A stretch of 64,000 bases of DNA from Mucilaginibacter cryoferens (GTDB taxonomy: Bacteria > Bacteroidota > Bacteroidia > Sphingobacteriales > Sphingobacteriaceae): contig NZ_JACHCR010000007.1 in NCBI RefSeq assembly GCF_014205845.1, forward strand, positions 124,001 to 188,000, read 5' to 3'. Position 1 is the stretch's first letter; each line of letters opens with the position of its first letter. The notes beneath the pieces are model-generated. The model saw nothing but the letters and a program-made list of their open reading frames with translations. It was not told where the DNA came from and did not search any database. The position numbers and the translations under genes were made by a program. Positions 27,185 to 35,269 of this stretch are shown here, one piece after another.

Positions 27185-29608
27185 CTAATCCATCCCAATA
27201 GGCGAACCATCGGGCATATTCAGTACTGGTGCGGGCTGAAACTTATTGGGGTTCTTTTCAAACTCATTGATCTGCGATAAGCCGAAAAGCAAATTGGCTT
27301 TACGGTTATCGGTAGCGGTTGTTAAAGCTGCTTTCATCCATTTGGTCAATTCATCTATCTGTAATAGCGCAATACCACGTACACTCTCGGGCGCGCTGGT
27401 GGTGGCAGCCAGGGTAAGAATCTGTTTAAGAACAAGGTTATTTACCAGGCGCTGCAATTCGCCTTTATAGCCGGTTGGCTGCGGAGCCTTCCAGGTTTGG
27501 GCCACCAACTTGTTCAAAACAGGTAACAGGCCAGGCTGGCTATTATCCCGCGATTGGTATTCAACCAACCTTGCCGCGCGTTCGGGTTGCAACATAAACG
27601 AGAGTGTGGCTCCTGCCGCCGATTCGGCCGCGGCCATAGGATCGAAAGTTAAACCGGTGTGCGATTTAAAGGTTTCCCGGGTACGGGGATAACCAATTGG
27701 GCGCGGTGGTATTTTTTCTATCAGTTTTTCGGGCAGGGCCAGTGCGTCCGGGCTTATGGTGCTCATCAACGCGTTAAACGCTTTCCATTGCTCGGCAGGC
27801 GGCACAAACCGGGTAACAGTTTGCCCATCGTTTTTAAGCGCAAAGGTATAATACAAGCCACCCAGCATCTTTGAAGCAGCCTCGGCCTGGAAACGATGAA
27901 TGAGGTACATCGGCACCAACACCTCTTCCAAAGTAGCCATCGGCGCATCCTGCCTTATAGCTTTTTCGGAAAAATTATCAAGCACATGCCTGCGTAAAAC
28001 CATCAAACGGTTCAGCTCGTCTGCGGCGTTTGTACCACTATCCCACAAGTGAGCCTGTGGGTGGGCGCTCCCTGCGGGGCGGGCATCATCGTCTGATATA
28101 AATAAAAAGCCCTGTTTAATGGTTTCTGTAATAATACCTTTTAAAGCTTCATCCTCGTTGGTTCCCTTTGCAAAATCCTGGTAACCGTATAAAATGGCAC
28201 GTTTATCATACTCGCCAATTTCGGTGCGGTAAGCTTTACTCAGGTCTATAGTACCGTCGGTGTTCAGGCTGATCACCGGCGGCGGGTAATCCATTACAGA
28301 CGCTCTGCCATTTACACTGGCAGTAAAATTGTGTTGTAAACCCAACGTGTGGCCAACCTCGTGTGCTGCCAGCTGGCGCAAACGGGCAAGGGCCATTTTT
28401 AGCATTTTATCGCTGGTGGGTTTACCATCTTCATAAGGTTGAAGCAATCCCTCGGCAATTAAAAAATCCTGCCTGTCGCGCAGCGATCCAAGGGAAACCT
28501 GGCCTTTAATGATCTCGCCGGTGCGTGGGTCGTCTATAGATTCGCCGTAAGACCAGCCCCTGGTAGAGCGGTGAATCCACTGAATAATATTATACCTGAT
28601 ATCCATAGGGTCGGCATCCGCCGGCAGTAATTTAACCTGGAAAGCATTCTTATACCCGGCAGCCTCAAAAGCCTGGTTCCACCAGCCGGCACCTTCTATT
28701 AAGGCATTGCGTACAAGTTCGGGTGCACCACGGTCAACATAATATACAATGGGCGTTACCGGTTCGCTTATGGCGGCGGCGGGGTCTTTCTTTTCCAACC
28801 TATGGCGGGTTAGCATCCGTTTCATTATCGGCTCATCTATAGGTGTGGCATAGTCCATATATTCCACATCGTAATAACCAGAGCGCGGATCGAAGTTTCG
28901 TTTTTTATACCCTCCATCCGGCAGCTTTATAAAAGACTGGTGCATCCGTACGGTAACCGAATTAGGATCGGGAGTAACCGAGCTGATCTCGTATCCCTTA
29001 GCTTTCCCGGCAATAGTTATCGTAGCCTCAAATTCCGAGTTATCGGGAAAACTTTTGGTGTTAGGTAAATAAACTGCCGAGCGGCCGTCATCGAAGCCAA
29101 AACTCCCCTGGTTGGCATTATTTAGCCTGTCGGCTATTTTATGGCTGTCGCGCAGCAAAAAAAGTGTAAAATCAATCAAAACCTTGTCGCCGCTTTGGGC
29201 TATTACAGTTGTACCCCAGATAGCCGATTGGGCAAAGGCCTCTTCTACAGATTTTCGTTCGTCAGCATTATTGCTGATGGCCCGGTAACTGTAATTGGGC
29301 TGCATCAGCAATATCTTGGGCCCGCTCTTTACAAATTTCACTATCCGGCTGCCGCCAATCTGTCCCCTATCAAGGCCCAGGTCATTTGAGCCTACACCAG
29401 CCGGCATCGAGTTTACATACAAAAACTCCTGGTCGAATTTATCTATCTCCAAAAAAATCTTCCCGGTTTTTTCATCCCAATAAAAATTAAAATAGCCGGT
29501 GTATTTGGTAAAGCCTTTGGTTTTGACTTCAATGTCATCAGCTTTTTGAGCCTTTACATTTAAAATACCGGCAGAAAGCAGGATAAAGAGCAGGTAAACT
29601 TTTTTCAT
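27185..29608 (-). CDS. Zinc-dependent metalloprotease, DUF5117/DUF4953 type
   Basis: An 807-aa exported protein (signal peptide MKKVYLLFILLSAGILNVKA). It has an N-terminal beta domain (FNFYWDEKTGKIFLEIDKFD) and a central metzincin-like HEVGHTLGLQHNF near residue 417, whose His residues bind zinc and whose Glu is catalytic. The C-terminal part is helical. The length is typical of the Bacteroidota family annotated with this motif. The substrate is unknown, and it is probably periplasmic or surface exposed. Confidence 0.9.
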   Translation of the reverse strand: MKKVYLLFILLSAGILNVKAQKADDIEVKTKGFTKYTGYFNFYWDEKTGKIFLEIDKFDQEFLYVNSMPAGVGSNDLGLDRGQIGGSRIVKFVKSGPKILLMQPNYSYRAISNNADERKSVEEAFAQSAIWGTTVIAQSGDKVLIDFTLFLLRDSHKIADRLNNANQGSFGFDDGRSAVYLPNTKSFPDNSEFEATITIAGKAKGYEISSVTPDPNSVTVRMHQSFIKLPDGGYKKRNFDPRSGYYDVEYMDYATPIDEPIMKRMLTRHRLEKKDPAAAISEPVTPIVYYVDRGAPELVRNALIEGAGWWNQAFEAAGYKNAFQVKLLPADADPMDIRYNIIQWIHRSTRGWSYGESIDDPRTGEIIKGQVSLGSLRDRQDFLIAEGLLQPYEDGKPTSDKMLKMALARLRQLAAHEVGHTLGLQHNFTASVNGRASVMDYPPPVISLNTDGTIDLSKAYRTEIGEYDKRAILYGYQDFAKGTNEDEALKGIITETIKQGFLFISDDDARPAGSAHPQAHLWDSGTNAADELNRLMVLRRHVLDNFSEKAIRQDAPMATLEEVLVPMYLIHRFQAEAASKMLGGLYYTFALKNDGQTVTRFVPPAEQWKAFNALMSTISPDALALPEKLIEKIPPRPIGYPRTRETFKSHTGLTFDPMAAAESAAGATLSFMLQPERAARLVEYQSRDNSQPGLLPVLNKLVAQTWKAPQPTGYKGELQRLVNNLVLKQILTLAATTSAPESVRGIALLQIDELTKWMKAALTTATDNRKANLLFGLSQINEFEKNPNKFQPAPVLNMPDGSPIGMD

Positions 29609-29703
29609 AGAGGGCCTTATCTATTGTTAAGCCCTAAAATAGGTATAAAAACAGAAAGGAGGTAAAATTACCTCCCTCCCGCTATTTATAACATCAGCAT
29701 TAA

Positions 29704-30309
29704 TTATTTCATGCTCTTTTTAATCGCCTCAATTTCGGCCAGGTGACCTTTTATGGTAGGCAATGTTTTTTCTGCAAAGGCTTTTAAGTCGGCATCTTTA
29801 CAGTTTTTGGCAGCATCTTCAAACAACGATATTGTTTTTTTATGCCCATCAACCATAGCATCCACATAAGCTTTATCAAAATCGCTGGCCGATTTTGCAG
29901 AAAGATCTGCCAGTTCTTTTTGTTTATCATCACTTGGCGCGGCAGGCAAAGTAATATTTTTTGTTTTGGCTATAGCCATTAACTCGTCATTTGCCTTACC
30001 ATGGTCGGTAACCATCATAGCAGCAAAATCTTTTACTTTTTGATTTATCGCTTTGGTTTCGGCAACTTTAGCTACAGCAACTTCGGCCATACCGCCATTG
30101 GCTGCCGCCACCGCAAATTTGGCATCATCCTTATCAACGGCAATACCTTGTGCACCGGTTACAGCAGCGGTATCTTTAGCAGCCATTGTAGATGTATCTT
30201 TAACAGCATTTGTACTATCTGCAGCCGCTTTACTGTCTTTAGCGCCGCCGCACGATTGGAACGACAAGGCAGCAATTGCCATCATCGTTATTAAACTTAA
30301 CTTTTTCAT
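29704..30309 (-). CDS. DUF4142 domain lipoprotein
   Basis: From ATG at 30309 the product is 201 aa: MKKLSLITMMAIAALSFQSC (lipobox Cys at residue 20), an Asp/Ala/Thr-rich linker, then a helical DUF4142 domain (VAKVAETKAINQKVKDFAAM, DAMVDGHKKTISLF). The open frame extends upstream to 30576, but that part runs through a palindrome and lacks a coding look, so it was trimmed. DUF4142 proteins are ferritin-like four-helix bundles of unknown role, often stress-associated. Confidence 0.88.
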   Translation of the reverse strand: MKKLSLITMMAIAALSFQSCGGAKDSKAAADSTNAVKDTSTMAAKDTAAVTGAQGIAVDKDDAKFAVAAANGGMAEVAVAKVAETKAINQKVKDFAAMMVTDHGKANDELMAIAKTKNITLPAAPSDDKQKELADLSAKSASDFDKAYVDAMVDGHKKTISLFEDAAKNCKDADLKAFAEKTLPTIKGHLAEIEAIKKSMK

Positions 30310-30412
30310 AGTAGTGATTTTATTTGTTTTATAGCCAACAATTTTCACTACAATAAGTTTCATTTTCTTAATTGTATAATAAATTAAGTTAATTTTAATT
30401 AAATAACTAATA
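30310..30412. other. Intergenic region upstream of the DUF4142 gene
   Basis: AT-rich sequence likely to hold the DUF4142 promoter, but no clear TAnnTTTG was found. Confidence 0.4.
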
Positions 30413-30494
30413 GGGCGTTGCCTACGGCCGGGCTTTTCGCTTATACTGCCCAGGCATTGGGCTCGGGGCCGGTATTCGCTACTATCCCTAACGC
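30413..30494. repeat. GC-rich dispersed element, copy 2
   Basis: gggcgttgcctacggccggg ... ggccggtattcgc ... ctatccctaacgc. It aligns with copy 1 at 2578-2660 and lies next to the RAYT palindromes. Ends gggcgtt and aacgc are inverted, suggesting a stem. Confidence 0.55.
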
Positions 30495-30518
30495 TGAATG
30501 CGAGTGCATTTCGTTTCA

Positions 30519-30555
30519 CACCATAATGATGGGTTTCAAACCCATCATTATGGTG
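30519..30555. repeat. REP-like palindrome 1 (perfect, 37 bp)
   Basis: caccataatgatgggttt, c, then its exact reverse complement. Same central block gatgggttt/aaacccatc as palindromes 2 and 3. Confidence 0.9.
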
Positions 30556-30647
30556 AACAATATTTGTTGACCTCAAAAAGTTTCACTTAGCCACTAATCA
30601 ACTATTCTTTGGTTTGAATTGATAGAATGCAAGGAAATCTCGTTTCT

Positions 30648-30690
30648 CCACACCATAGCGATGGGTTTGAAACCCATCGCTATGGTGTGG
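30648..30690. repeat. REP-like palindrome 2 (perfect, 43 bp)
   Basis: ccacaccatagcgatgggttt (21 bp), g, then its exact reverse complement. Ends 10 bp from the stop of the Y1 transposase. Confidence 0.9.
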
Positions 30691-30700
30691 ATGGCGTCTC

Positions 30701-31129
30701 TTATTTTTCCAAAAGTCTTATTCCTGCTTTAATCTCTTTGATCTCGTCGGCAAAGGATTTGGTCATATGGTGTTTTTCCTGGTTATAAATATACCTCCGC
30801 ACGCGCTTCAAGTTATCCGGACTAACAGAAAACGCAGCGAACCCATCTTGCCATGCTACATAATTTTCAGGATCATCTTTAAAGTTTTCCCATGAATTTC
30901 CTTTGATGGTCTTAACAACGTCGGCAACACATTGATCTGTGCGCAACCGGACAAGCAAATGAACATGATCTGCAACACCGTTAATATAATCGAGGTAAAT
31001 TTCGTGTTCAATCGTTATTTCTTTAATTGCTTTATACACCCGGGCTTTCAGGGAAGGATGTAATATGGGCTCCCTGTTTTTTGTAGACCATATGATATGA
31101 ACCCATAGAGCAGAATAACTTTGAGGCAT
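30701..31129 (-). CDS. REP-associated tyrosine transposase (Y1/TnpA_REP, RAYT)
   Basis: A 142-aa HUH single-strand transposase. The HUH motif is H55-x-H57 in ADHVHLLVRL, and the catalytic Tyr lies in RRYIYNQEKHHM (Y113 in the YIxNQ signature). The length fits the TnpA_REP branch of the IS200/IS605 relatives, which mobilise or process palindromic repeats in trans. It is flanked on both sides by palindromes (30519, 30648 and 31168). No second transposon gene is present. It looks intact and potentially active. Confidence 0.9.
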   Translation of the reverse strand: MPQSYSALWVHIIWSTKNREPILHPSLKARVYKAIKEITIEHEIYLDYINGVADHVHLLVRLRTDQCVADVVKTIKGNSWENFKDDPENYVAWQDGFAAFSVSPDNLKRVRRYIYNQEKHHMTKSFADEIKEIKAGIRLLEK

Positions 31130-31167
31130 TGTGTTTATCGGTTTAGGTTTATTATATCATTATTTAC

Positions 31168-31198
31168 CATAGCGATGGGTTTGAAACCCATCGCCATA
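31168..31198. repeat. REP-like palindrome 3 (imperfect)
   Basis: agcgatgggttt, g, aaacccatcgcc: the same core as palindromes 1 and 2 with outer mismatches. It lies 39 bp upstream of the transposase start, between it and hisS. Confidence 0.8.
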
Positions 31199-31218
31199 AA
31201 GAGCTATACAAAGGATAC

Positions 31219-32760
31219 TTACCCCACCATCCGCTTCACAATCTCATCTACGCTCAGCTTCTCCTGCACACCACTGGCCATGTCTTTAAAAGTTAACAAG
31301 CCGGTTTCTATTTCGTCGCCACCTATAACTACCGTGTAGGGGATATTTTTGTTATTGGCGTAATCCAGTTGTTTTTTGATTTTGGCACCAGCCGGATAAA
31401 GCTCGGCATTTACATTCTGGCGGCGAAGCTGTTGCAGTAGCGGCAAACCATAAGTTTCGCCCTCTTTGTCAAAATTACAGATAAGCACCTGGGTGCTTTG
31501 GGTACTTGCTGTTGGGAAAAGATTTAGTTCGTCCAATACGTCGTATATCCTGTCGGCACCAAAGGAGATCCCTACACCTGTAAGACCTTTTAAGCCAAAC
31601 ATGCCTGTAAGATCATCGTACCGGCCGCCACCGCCGATGCTGCCCATCGCTGCCTCGTTTGTTTTTACCTCAAATATGGCTCCTGTATAATAGTTTAATC
31701 CGCGGGCAAGGGTTATATCCAGTTCAAGCGTGGCGGTTTGCAGCGGGCAGCTTTCAATGTATTTAAATACCGTTTCTATTTCATCACAGCCTTTCAAACC
31801 TGTTTCTGACTGGGACAGTGCCTGGCGCAGGCTTTGCAGCTTTTCGGCATTGGTACCTTGCAATAAAATAACCGGTTTTATTTTTTCTATATCAGCTTCA
31901 GTAAAGCCGCGTTCTATCAGTTCTTTGGTAACGCCATCCAGGCCTATTTTGTCCAGCTTGTCGATAGCTACCGTAAGGTCGATAATGTTATCGGCCTTAT
32001 CAATAATCTGGGCGATGCCCGAAAGTATCTTGCGATTATTTATTTTGATGGTAAAATCTTTCAGTCCTAATTTGCCTAAGGCCTCATCGTAGATGAGTAT
32101 AAATTCGGCTTCGTTCAGTAACGAATCCGAACCCACCACATCGGCATCGCATTGATAAAACTCACGGTAACGACCGCGTTGCGGCCTATCCGCACGCCAA
32201 ACCGGCTGTACCTGGAAACGTTTGAACGGGAAAGTGATCTCGTTTTGGTGCTGTACCACGTACCGGGCAAAAGGGACGGTAAGATCGTAGCGCAGGGCCT
32301 TTTCGGAGATTTCCTTTATTAAGTGTTTGGATGTTAATGAAGTATTTATGAAAGAACTTAATTTCTGTTCGATTTCGTTTTGTCCAAATTTTGCACTGTC
32401 AATCATTGACTTAAAAGAATCTAACTGTTCTTTCGAAATTTGATTTAGAGCACTCTCTTGTAACTGTCGTTGTTCAAATGTTTCACTAACTAATTTCAAT
32501 AAATCTTTTAGTGCTTTAATAGTATTTGCCTTTTCTAAGAACTCCCCACTATCTAATACTTTAAAAATTAATTTATCTCCTTCATCTCCATATTTCCCCA
32601 TCAACGTCTCAGAGTTTTCCATCGTCGGTGTTTCTATCTGCTGATAGCCGTATTTACGGAAAACGCTTTTAATAGTATCGAAAATATAGTTACGTTTCAC
32701 CATTTCTACAGGTGAAAAATCGCGGGTGCCTTTAGGTACGGATGGTTTGATGGATGCCAT
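31219..32760 (-). CDS. hisS: Histidyl-tRNA synthetase with an AT-rich internal expansion
   Basis: Class II synthetase that charges tRNA-His. From ATG at 32760: MASIKPSVPKGTRDFSPVEM, then FQVQPVWRADRPQRGRYREF (motif 2) and the GLNYYTGAIFEV and motif 3 region (GVGISFGADRIYDVL). The product is 513 aa; related HisRS proteins are near 455. The excess lies at about residues 76-150 (DNA 32311-32532), a Lys/Glu/Ser/Leu-rich coil between GEFLEKAN and ISEKALRYDL, and it is much more AT-rich than the flanks. An upstream ATG at 32775 gives five more residues and was not chosen. The synthetase motifs are intact. Confidence 0.95.
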   Translation of the reverse strand: MASIKPSVPKGTRDFSPVEMVKRNYIFDTIKSVFRKYGYQQIETPTMENSETLMGKYGDEGDKLIFKVLDSGEFLEKANTIKALKDLLKLVSETFEQRQLQESALNQISKEQLDSFKSMIDSAKFGQNEIEQKLSSFINTSLTSKHLIKEISEKALRYDLTVPFARYVVQHQNEITFPFKRFQVQPVWRADRPQRGRYREFYQCDADVVGSDSLLNEAEFILIYDEALGKLGLKDFTIKINNRKILSGIAQIIDKADNIIDLTVAIDKLDKIGLDGVTKELIERGFTEADIEKIKPVILLQGTNAEKLQSLRQALSQSETGLKGCDEIETVFKYIESCPLQTATLELDITLARGLNYYTGAIFEVKTNEAAMGSIGGGGRYDDLTGMFGLKGLTGVGISFGADRIYDVLDELNLFPTASTQSTQVLICNFDKEGETYGLPLLQQLRRQNVNAELYPAGAKIKKQLDYANNKNIPYTVVIGGDEIETGLLTFKDMASGVQEKLSVDEIVKRMVG

Positions 32761-32764
32761 GCGG

Positions 32765-32795
32765 CAAATGTACAAAAAAGCTTAAGCCCTCCCAA
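32765..32795 (-). promoter_or_regulatory. hisS: Possible promoter over the hisS start
   Basis: TACATTTG (32772 to 32765) with TTG (32795 to 32793) 20 bp upstream. The -7 box is only 4 bp from the ATG at 32760, implying a nearly leaderless mRNA, or a chance match. Confidence 0.35.
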
Positions 32796-32815
32796 CCCTC
32801 CTTTCGGGAAGGTAT
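32785..32815. repeat. CCC/GGG palindrome copy upstream of hisS
   Basis: agccctcccaaccctcctttcgggaaggt, a degenerate member of the dispersed family. Confidence 0.5.
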
Positions 32816-32898
32816 CTAAAAGCCGCGCCACTTTATATGACACGTTTTTTACCATCCGCAATTCCTACCAATAGTGTTTTAGTATATTTTTGAAACCC

Positions 32899-33417
32899 AT
32901 GAACATTATCGCCCAAACACCCCGCTTGCTGATTCGTGAACTTACGCCCGAAGACGAACAACTTTCGCTAATTATGGATGAAGATGAGCGCCTTACTCAA
33001 TACGTAAAGAAACGTACCCCAGCCGAAAGCAAGCAGGTGTTTAAGGATACCCTTAAAGATTACAGGAACAAAACAGGGCTTGGCCGCTGGGGAATTTTCA
33101 ATGTGGCCGATAATGATTTTATAGGCATCTGTATGCTAAAGCCCAGCGAATCTGACGATGATAAAATTGAACTGGGCTATCGTCTGCACCTCAAATACTG
33201 GGGCAAAGGCATTGCCACCGAACTGGCAAAAACCCTAATTAATTACGGCTTCAATAAAGTTGGCCTAACTGAAATTTGCGCCGTTACGCACCCGCATAAC
33301 GCGGCTTCGCAAAAGGTTTTGTTAAACGCAGGTTTTGAACGCTTTGGAGAAGCGTTTTGGTATGGCGAGGATCTGCCGTTTTTTAGAGTGAGGAAAGGGA
33401 AAGAGTCAAGAAGTTAG
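32899..33417 (+). CDS. GNAT family acetyltransferase (RimJ/RimL type)
   Basis: A 172-aa GNAT protein. From ATG 32899 (a TTG three codons upstream was rejected) it reads MNIIAQTPRLLIRELTPEDE, with the acetyl-CoA loop YWGKGIATELAKTLINYGFN and ICAVTHPHNAASQKVLLNAGF. This pattern matches the RimJ/RimL subfamily, which acetylates protein or small-molecule amines. TATTTTTG at 32885-32892 may be its -7 box. The substrate is unknown. Confidence 0.88.
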   Translation: MNIIAQTPRLLIRELTPEDEQLSLIMDEDERLTQYVKKRTPAESKQVFKDTLKDYRNKTGLGRWGIFNVADNDFIGICMLKPSESDDDKIELGYRLHLKYWGKGIATELAKTLINYGFNKVGLTEICAVTHPHNAASQKVLLNAGFERFGEAFWYGEDLPFFRVRKGKESRS

Positions 33418-33436
33418 AGTCAAGAGTATTTAAAAA

Positions 33437-33533
33437 CGTCATTATAAGGCATGAAGCAATCTCTACGCTATACAGAGCAGATTTGCACGTCCAACCTGCC
33501 TTTGTAGAGATTGCTTCGTACCTTATAATGACG
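33437..33533. repeat. 97-bp inverted-repeat element, copy 1
   Basis: Ends 33437-33466 and 33504-33533 are inverted repeats (28 of 30 bp match), reading cgtcattataaggcatgaag outward to inward. Internal sequence is unrelated to any ORF. It is one of three similar elements (others at 43740 and 50990). Confidence 0.8.
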
Positions 33534-33555
33534 TGTTTTTTTGTCATGTTATAGC

Positions 33556-33895
33556 GGGTAATCAATCAGGGCAAACGCATCTAATTGGGTTAACATAACT
33601 TAACACATTTCAGATGCGTATATCATAAAATACTAATAATCAATGATTTGCATTTTTACAAGGTTAACACTAAACTGATGTATCGCGCAACTTAGGCGCA
33701 TCCAAATATTTGTGCCTGTTGTTGGCCAATACAAGCCCCCTCGATACCTGGATCTTTTAACCAGGATCATGCGATAAAAACAAAGTATTGTTTGATGCTT
33801 ATATATTCCAACGGCATAAGCTTATTCTGTTAGTTATTATTAAAAACCGCTTATCGCCGTTAACTATTTAGATGCGTTTGCCATGGGTAATCAAT
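33556..33895. mobile_element. MITE-like element with 11-bp direct repeats
   Basis: A 318-bp core (33567-33884) carries 15-bp perfect terminal inverted repeats (ggcaaacgcatctaa at 33570-33584; ttagatgcgtttgcc at 33868-33882), extended imperfectly to ggttaac. It is bracketed by the identical 11-mer gggtaatcaat (33556-33566 and 33885-33895). No ORF of note lies inside. This matches a non-autonomous insertion of an IS-type transposon with an 11-bp target duplication; the parent family (IS4-like duplications are of that length) is a guess. Confidence 0.75.
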
Positions 33896-33919
33896 TTCAA
33901 TAATTGTCTTTTTAGCTTT

Positions 33920-34360
33920 TTACTTCCCCGCTAACTCCCTGATAATATCCTTACAACCGCCTTCTATCAACTCAAACACCGGCTCAAACTGGGTATCATC
34001 GTGATATGGGTCGGGCACTATTTTGTCGCCAAGGAGAAGTTTTACTTTTTGGGCCTGTTTATCGGTACGGGCCAGGTTAAGGATGTCGCTGAGGTTGTAT
34101 TTATCCATCACAAAAATGTGGTCGAACTCGTCGAAATCGCTTTGTTTAAATAACCGGCAAATTTGTTTGCTGATATCTACACCATGGTTGCGGGCAGTTT
34201 TTACGGAGCGCCTGTCGGGTCCCTCACCTACGTGCCAGTTACCGGTGCCTGCCGAATCTACCTGCCAGCCCAGATCTTGCCTGTCGCTCAGGTGTTGCAT
34301 TATCCCCTCTGCCAGCGGCGACCGGCAGATGTTGCCGAGGCAAACCATTAGTATTTTCAT
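33920..34360 (-). CDS. Low-molecular-weight protein-tyrosine phosphatase
   Basis: A 146-aa phosphatase of the LMW-PTP family. The P-loop is C7-LGNIC-R13, with the invariant Cys nucleophile and Arg, and the general acid lies in PDPYHDD near residue 117. These enzymes dephosphorylate Tyr-phosphate, often in capsule or envelope control, and some act on arginine-phosphate. No kinase partner is adjacent. It is followed upstream by a repeat-rich spacer and the S1/P1 nuclease gene. Confidence 0.9.
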   Translation of the reverse strand: MKILMVCLGNICRSPLAEGIMQHLSDRQDLGWQVDSAGTGNWHVGEGPDRRSVKTARNHGVDISKQICRLFKQSDFDEFDHIFVMDKYNLSDILNLARTDKQAQKVKLLLGDKIVPDPYHDDTQFEPVFELIEGGCKDIIRELAGK

Positions 34361-34367
34361 GTTTCTT

Positions 34368-34470
34368 TAGGAGAAAGGTAAAAGGATAAAGGCGAAAGGT
34401 TATTAAGAGCGAAAAGCAAACAGTTAGCATTTGAAACCTTTTGCCTTTCACCTTTATCCTTTCGCCTCCA
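34368..34470. repeat. aaaggt/accttt low-complexity inverted repeat
   Basis: aggagaaaggtaaaaggata ... cctttcacctttatcctttcgcctcc, two purine/pyrimidine arms that pair imperfectly. Same family as the block at 35716-35800. Confidence 0.6.
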
Positions 34471-34474
34471 AAAA

Positions 34475-35269
34475 TCAACCAAATAATTGATTCAGCACGC
34501 CGGCCAGGCGTACGCCGGCTTTAACCATTTGCTGGTTTAAGATGCCTATGTATTTAAAATTGTATTTATAACCCAGTTTATCATCCGGCTTTACATCAGC
34601 ATAAAGTTTTTCGGCCAGCTGGTTGCTTTCAAACAGCCATTGACTTATCGGGTCTTTTTGCAGGGCTATACGTTGGGCTAAGGTGGTATGGTTTATCCAT
34701 GTAGTGTATTCGGTATAGCTTAGCTGTTGGTTATCAATCAGCTGGCTATCCCAAACAGAGTGCAGGTTACTATCCTTGCCAAACCATTGTACTTTAACAT
34801 CGTTGCCTCCTTTATCGGCAGTATGGCCGGTGTGTAGGGGCTGGTGCACATCTTCAACAATGTGGATGAGCATACGCAGGTAAAGCAATTTGTTGGCTTT
34901 AGTGGTTGCCGGATTTTTAAGATTAGCGATCAAAAAATTAAGTTTGGTGTACGCGTCTGTAGCGGTATCAGCCTTTAAGTACGCCTGCAATTCGGGGTAA
35001 GTGTACGCTTTATCCAGGTCGATAAAATGCCAGTTATAGAGGTAGTTGTAAGCCGGGTCTGATTTAATAAAATCGGCCCAGTTGCTGGTAATGGCAATTG
35101 ATTCGTTACCTAAAATGGCTTCGATGGCTTTACGCGCTTTGGGGGTTAAGTAGCTATCGGCTACCTGGCCGCAAATACGGTGCCCGAGTGTTCCCCATGC
35201 CATACTTTGCAGCGGGATGTAGCACACGGCTACAAAAAGGATGATTTTTTTTAAAATTGATGTTTTCAT
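34475..35269 (-). CDS. S1/P1 nuclease
   Basis: A 264-aa secreted zinc nuclease of the S1/P1 family that degrades single-stranded nucleic acids and releases phosphate. Signal peptide MKTSILKKIILFVAVCYIPLQSMA leaves Trp as the first mature residue, the expected zinc ligand (W-GTLGHRICGQVAD). Further ligands are visible in NWHFIDLD, LRMLIHIVEDVHQPLHTGHTADKGGND and NLHSVWDSQL. The start overlaps the previous stop by 1 bp (TAATG). Probably periplasmic. Confidence 0.9.
   Translation of the reverse strand: MKTSILKKIILFVAVCYIPLQSMAWGTLGHRICGQVADSYLTPKARKAIEAILGNESIAITSNWADFIKSDPAYNYLYNWHFIDLDKAYTYPELQAYLKADTATDAYTKLNFLIANLKNPATTKANKLLYLRMLIHIVEDVHQPLHTGHTADKGGNDVKVQWFGKDSNLHSVWDSQLIDNQQLSYTEYTTWINHTTLAQRIALQKDPISQWLFESNQLAEKLYADVKPDDKLGYKYNFKYIGILNQQMVKAGVRLAGVLNQLFG

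Noticed and set aside
30310..30576. N-terminal extension of the DUF4142 gene
   Set aside because: The extra frame runs through a palindrome and lacks signal-peptide or domain features; ATG 30309 gives a normal lipoprotein start.
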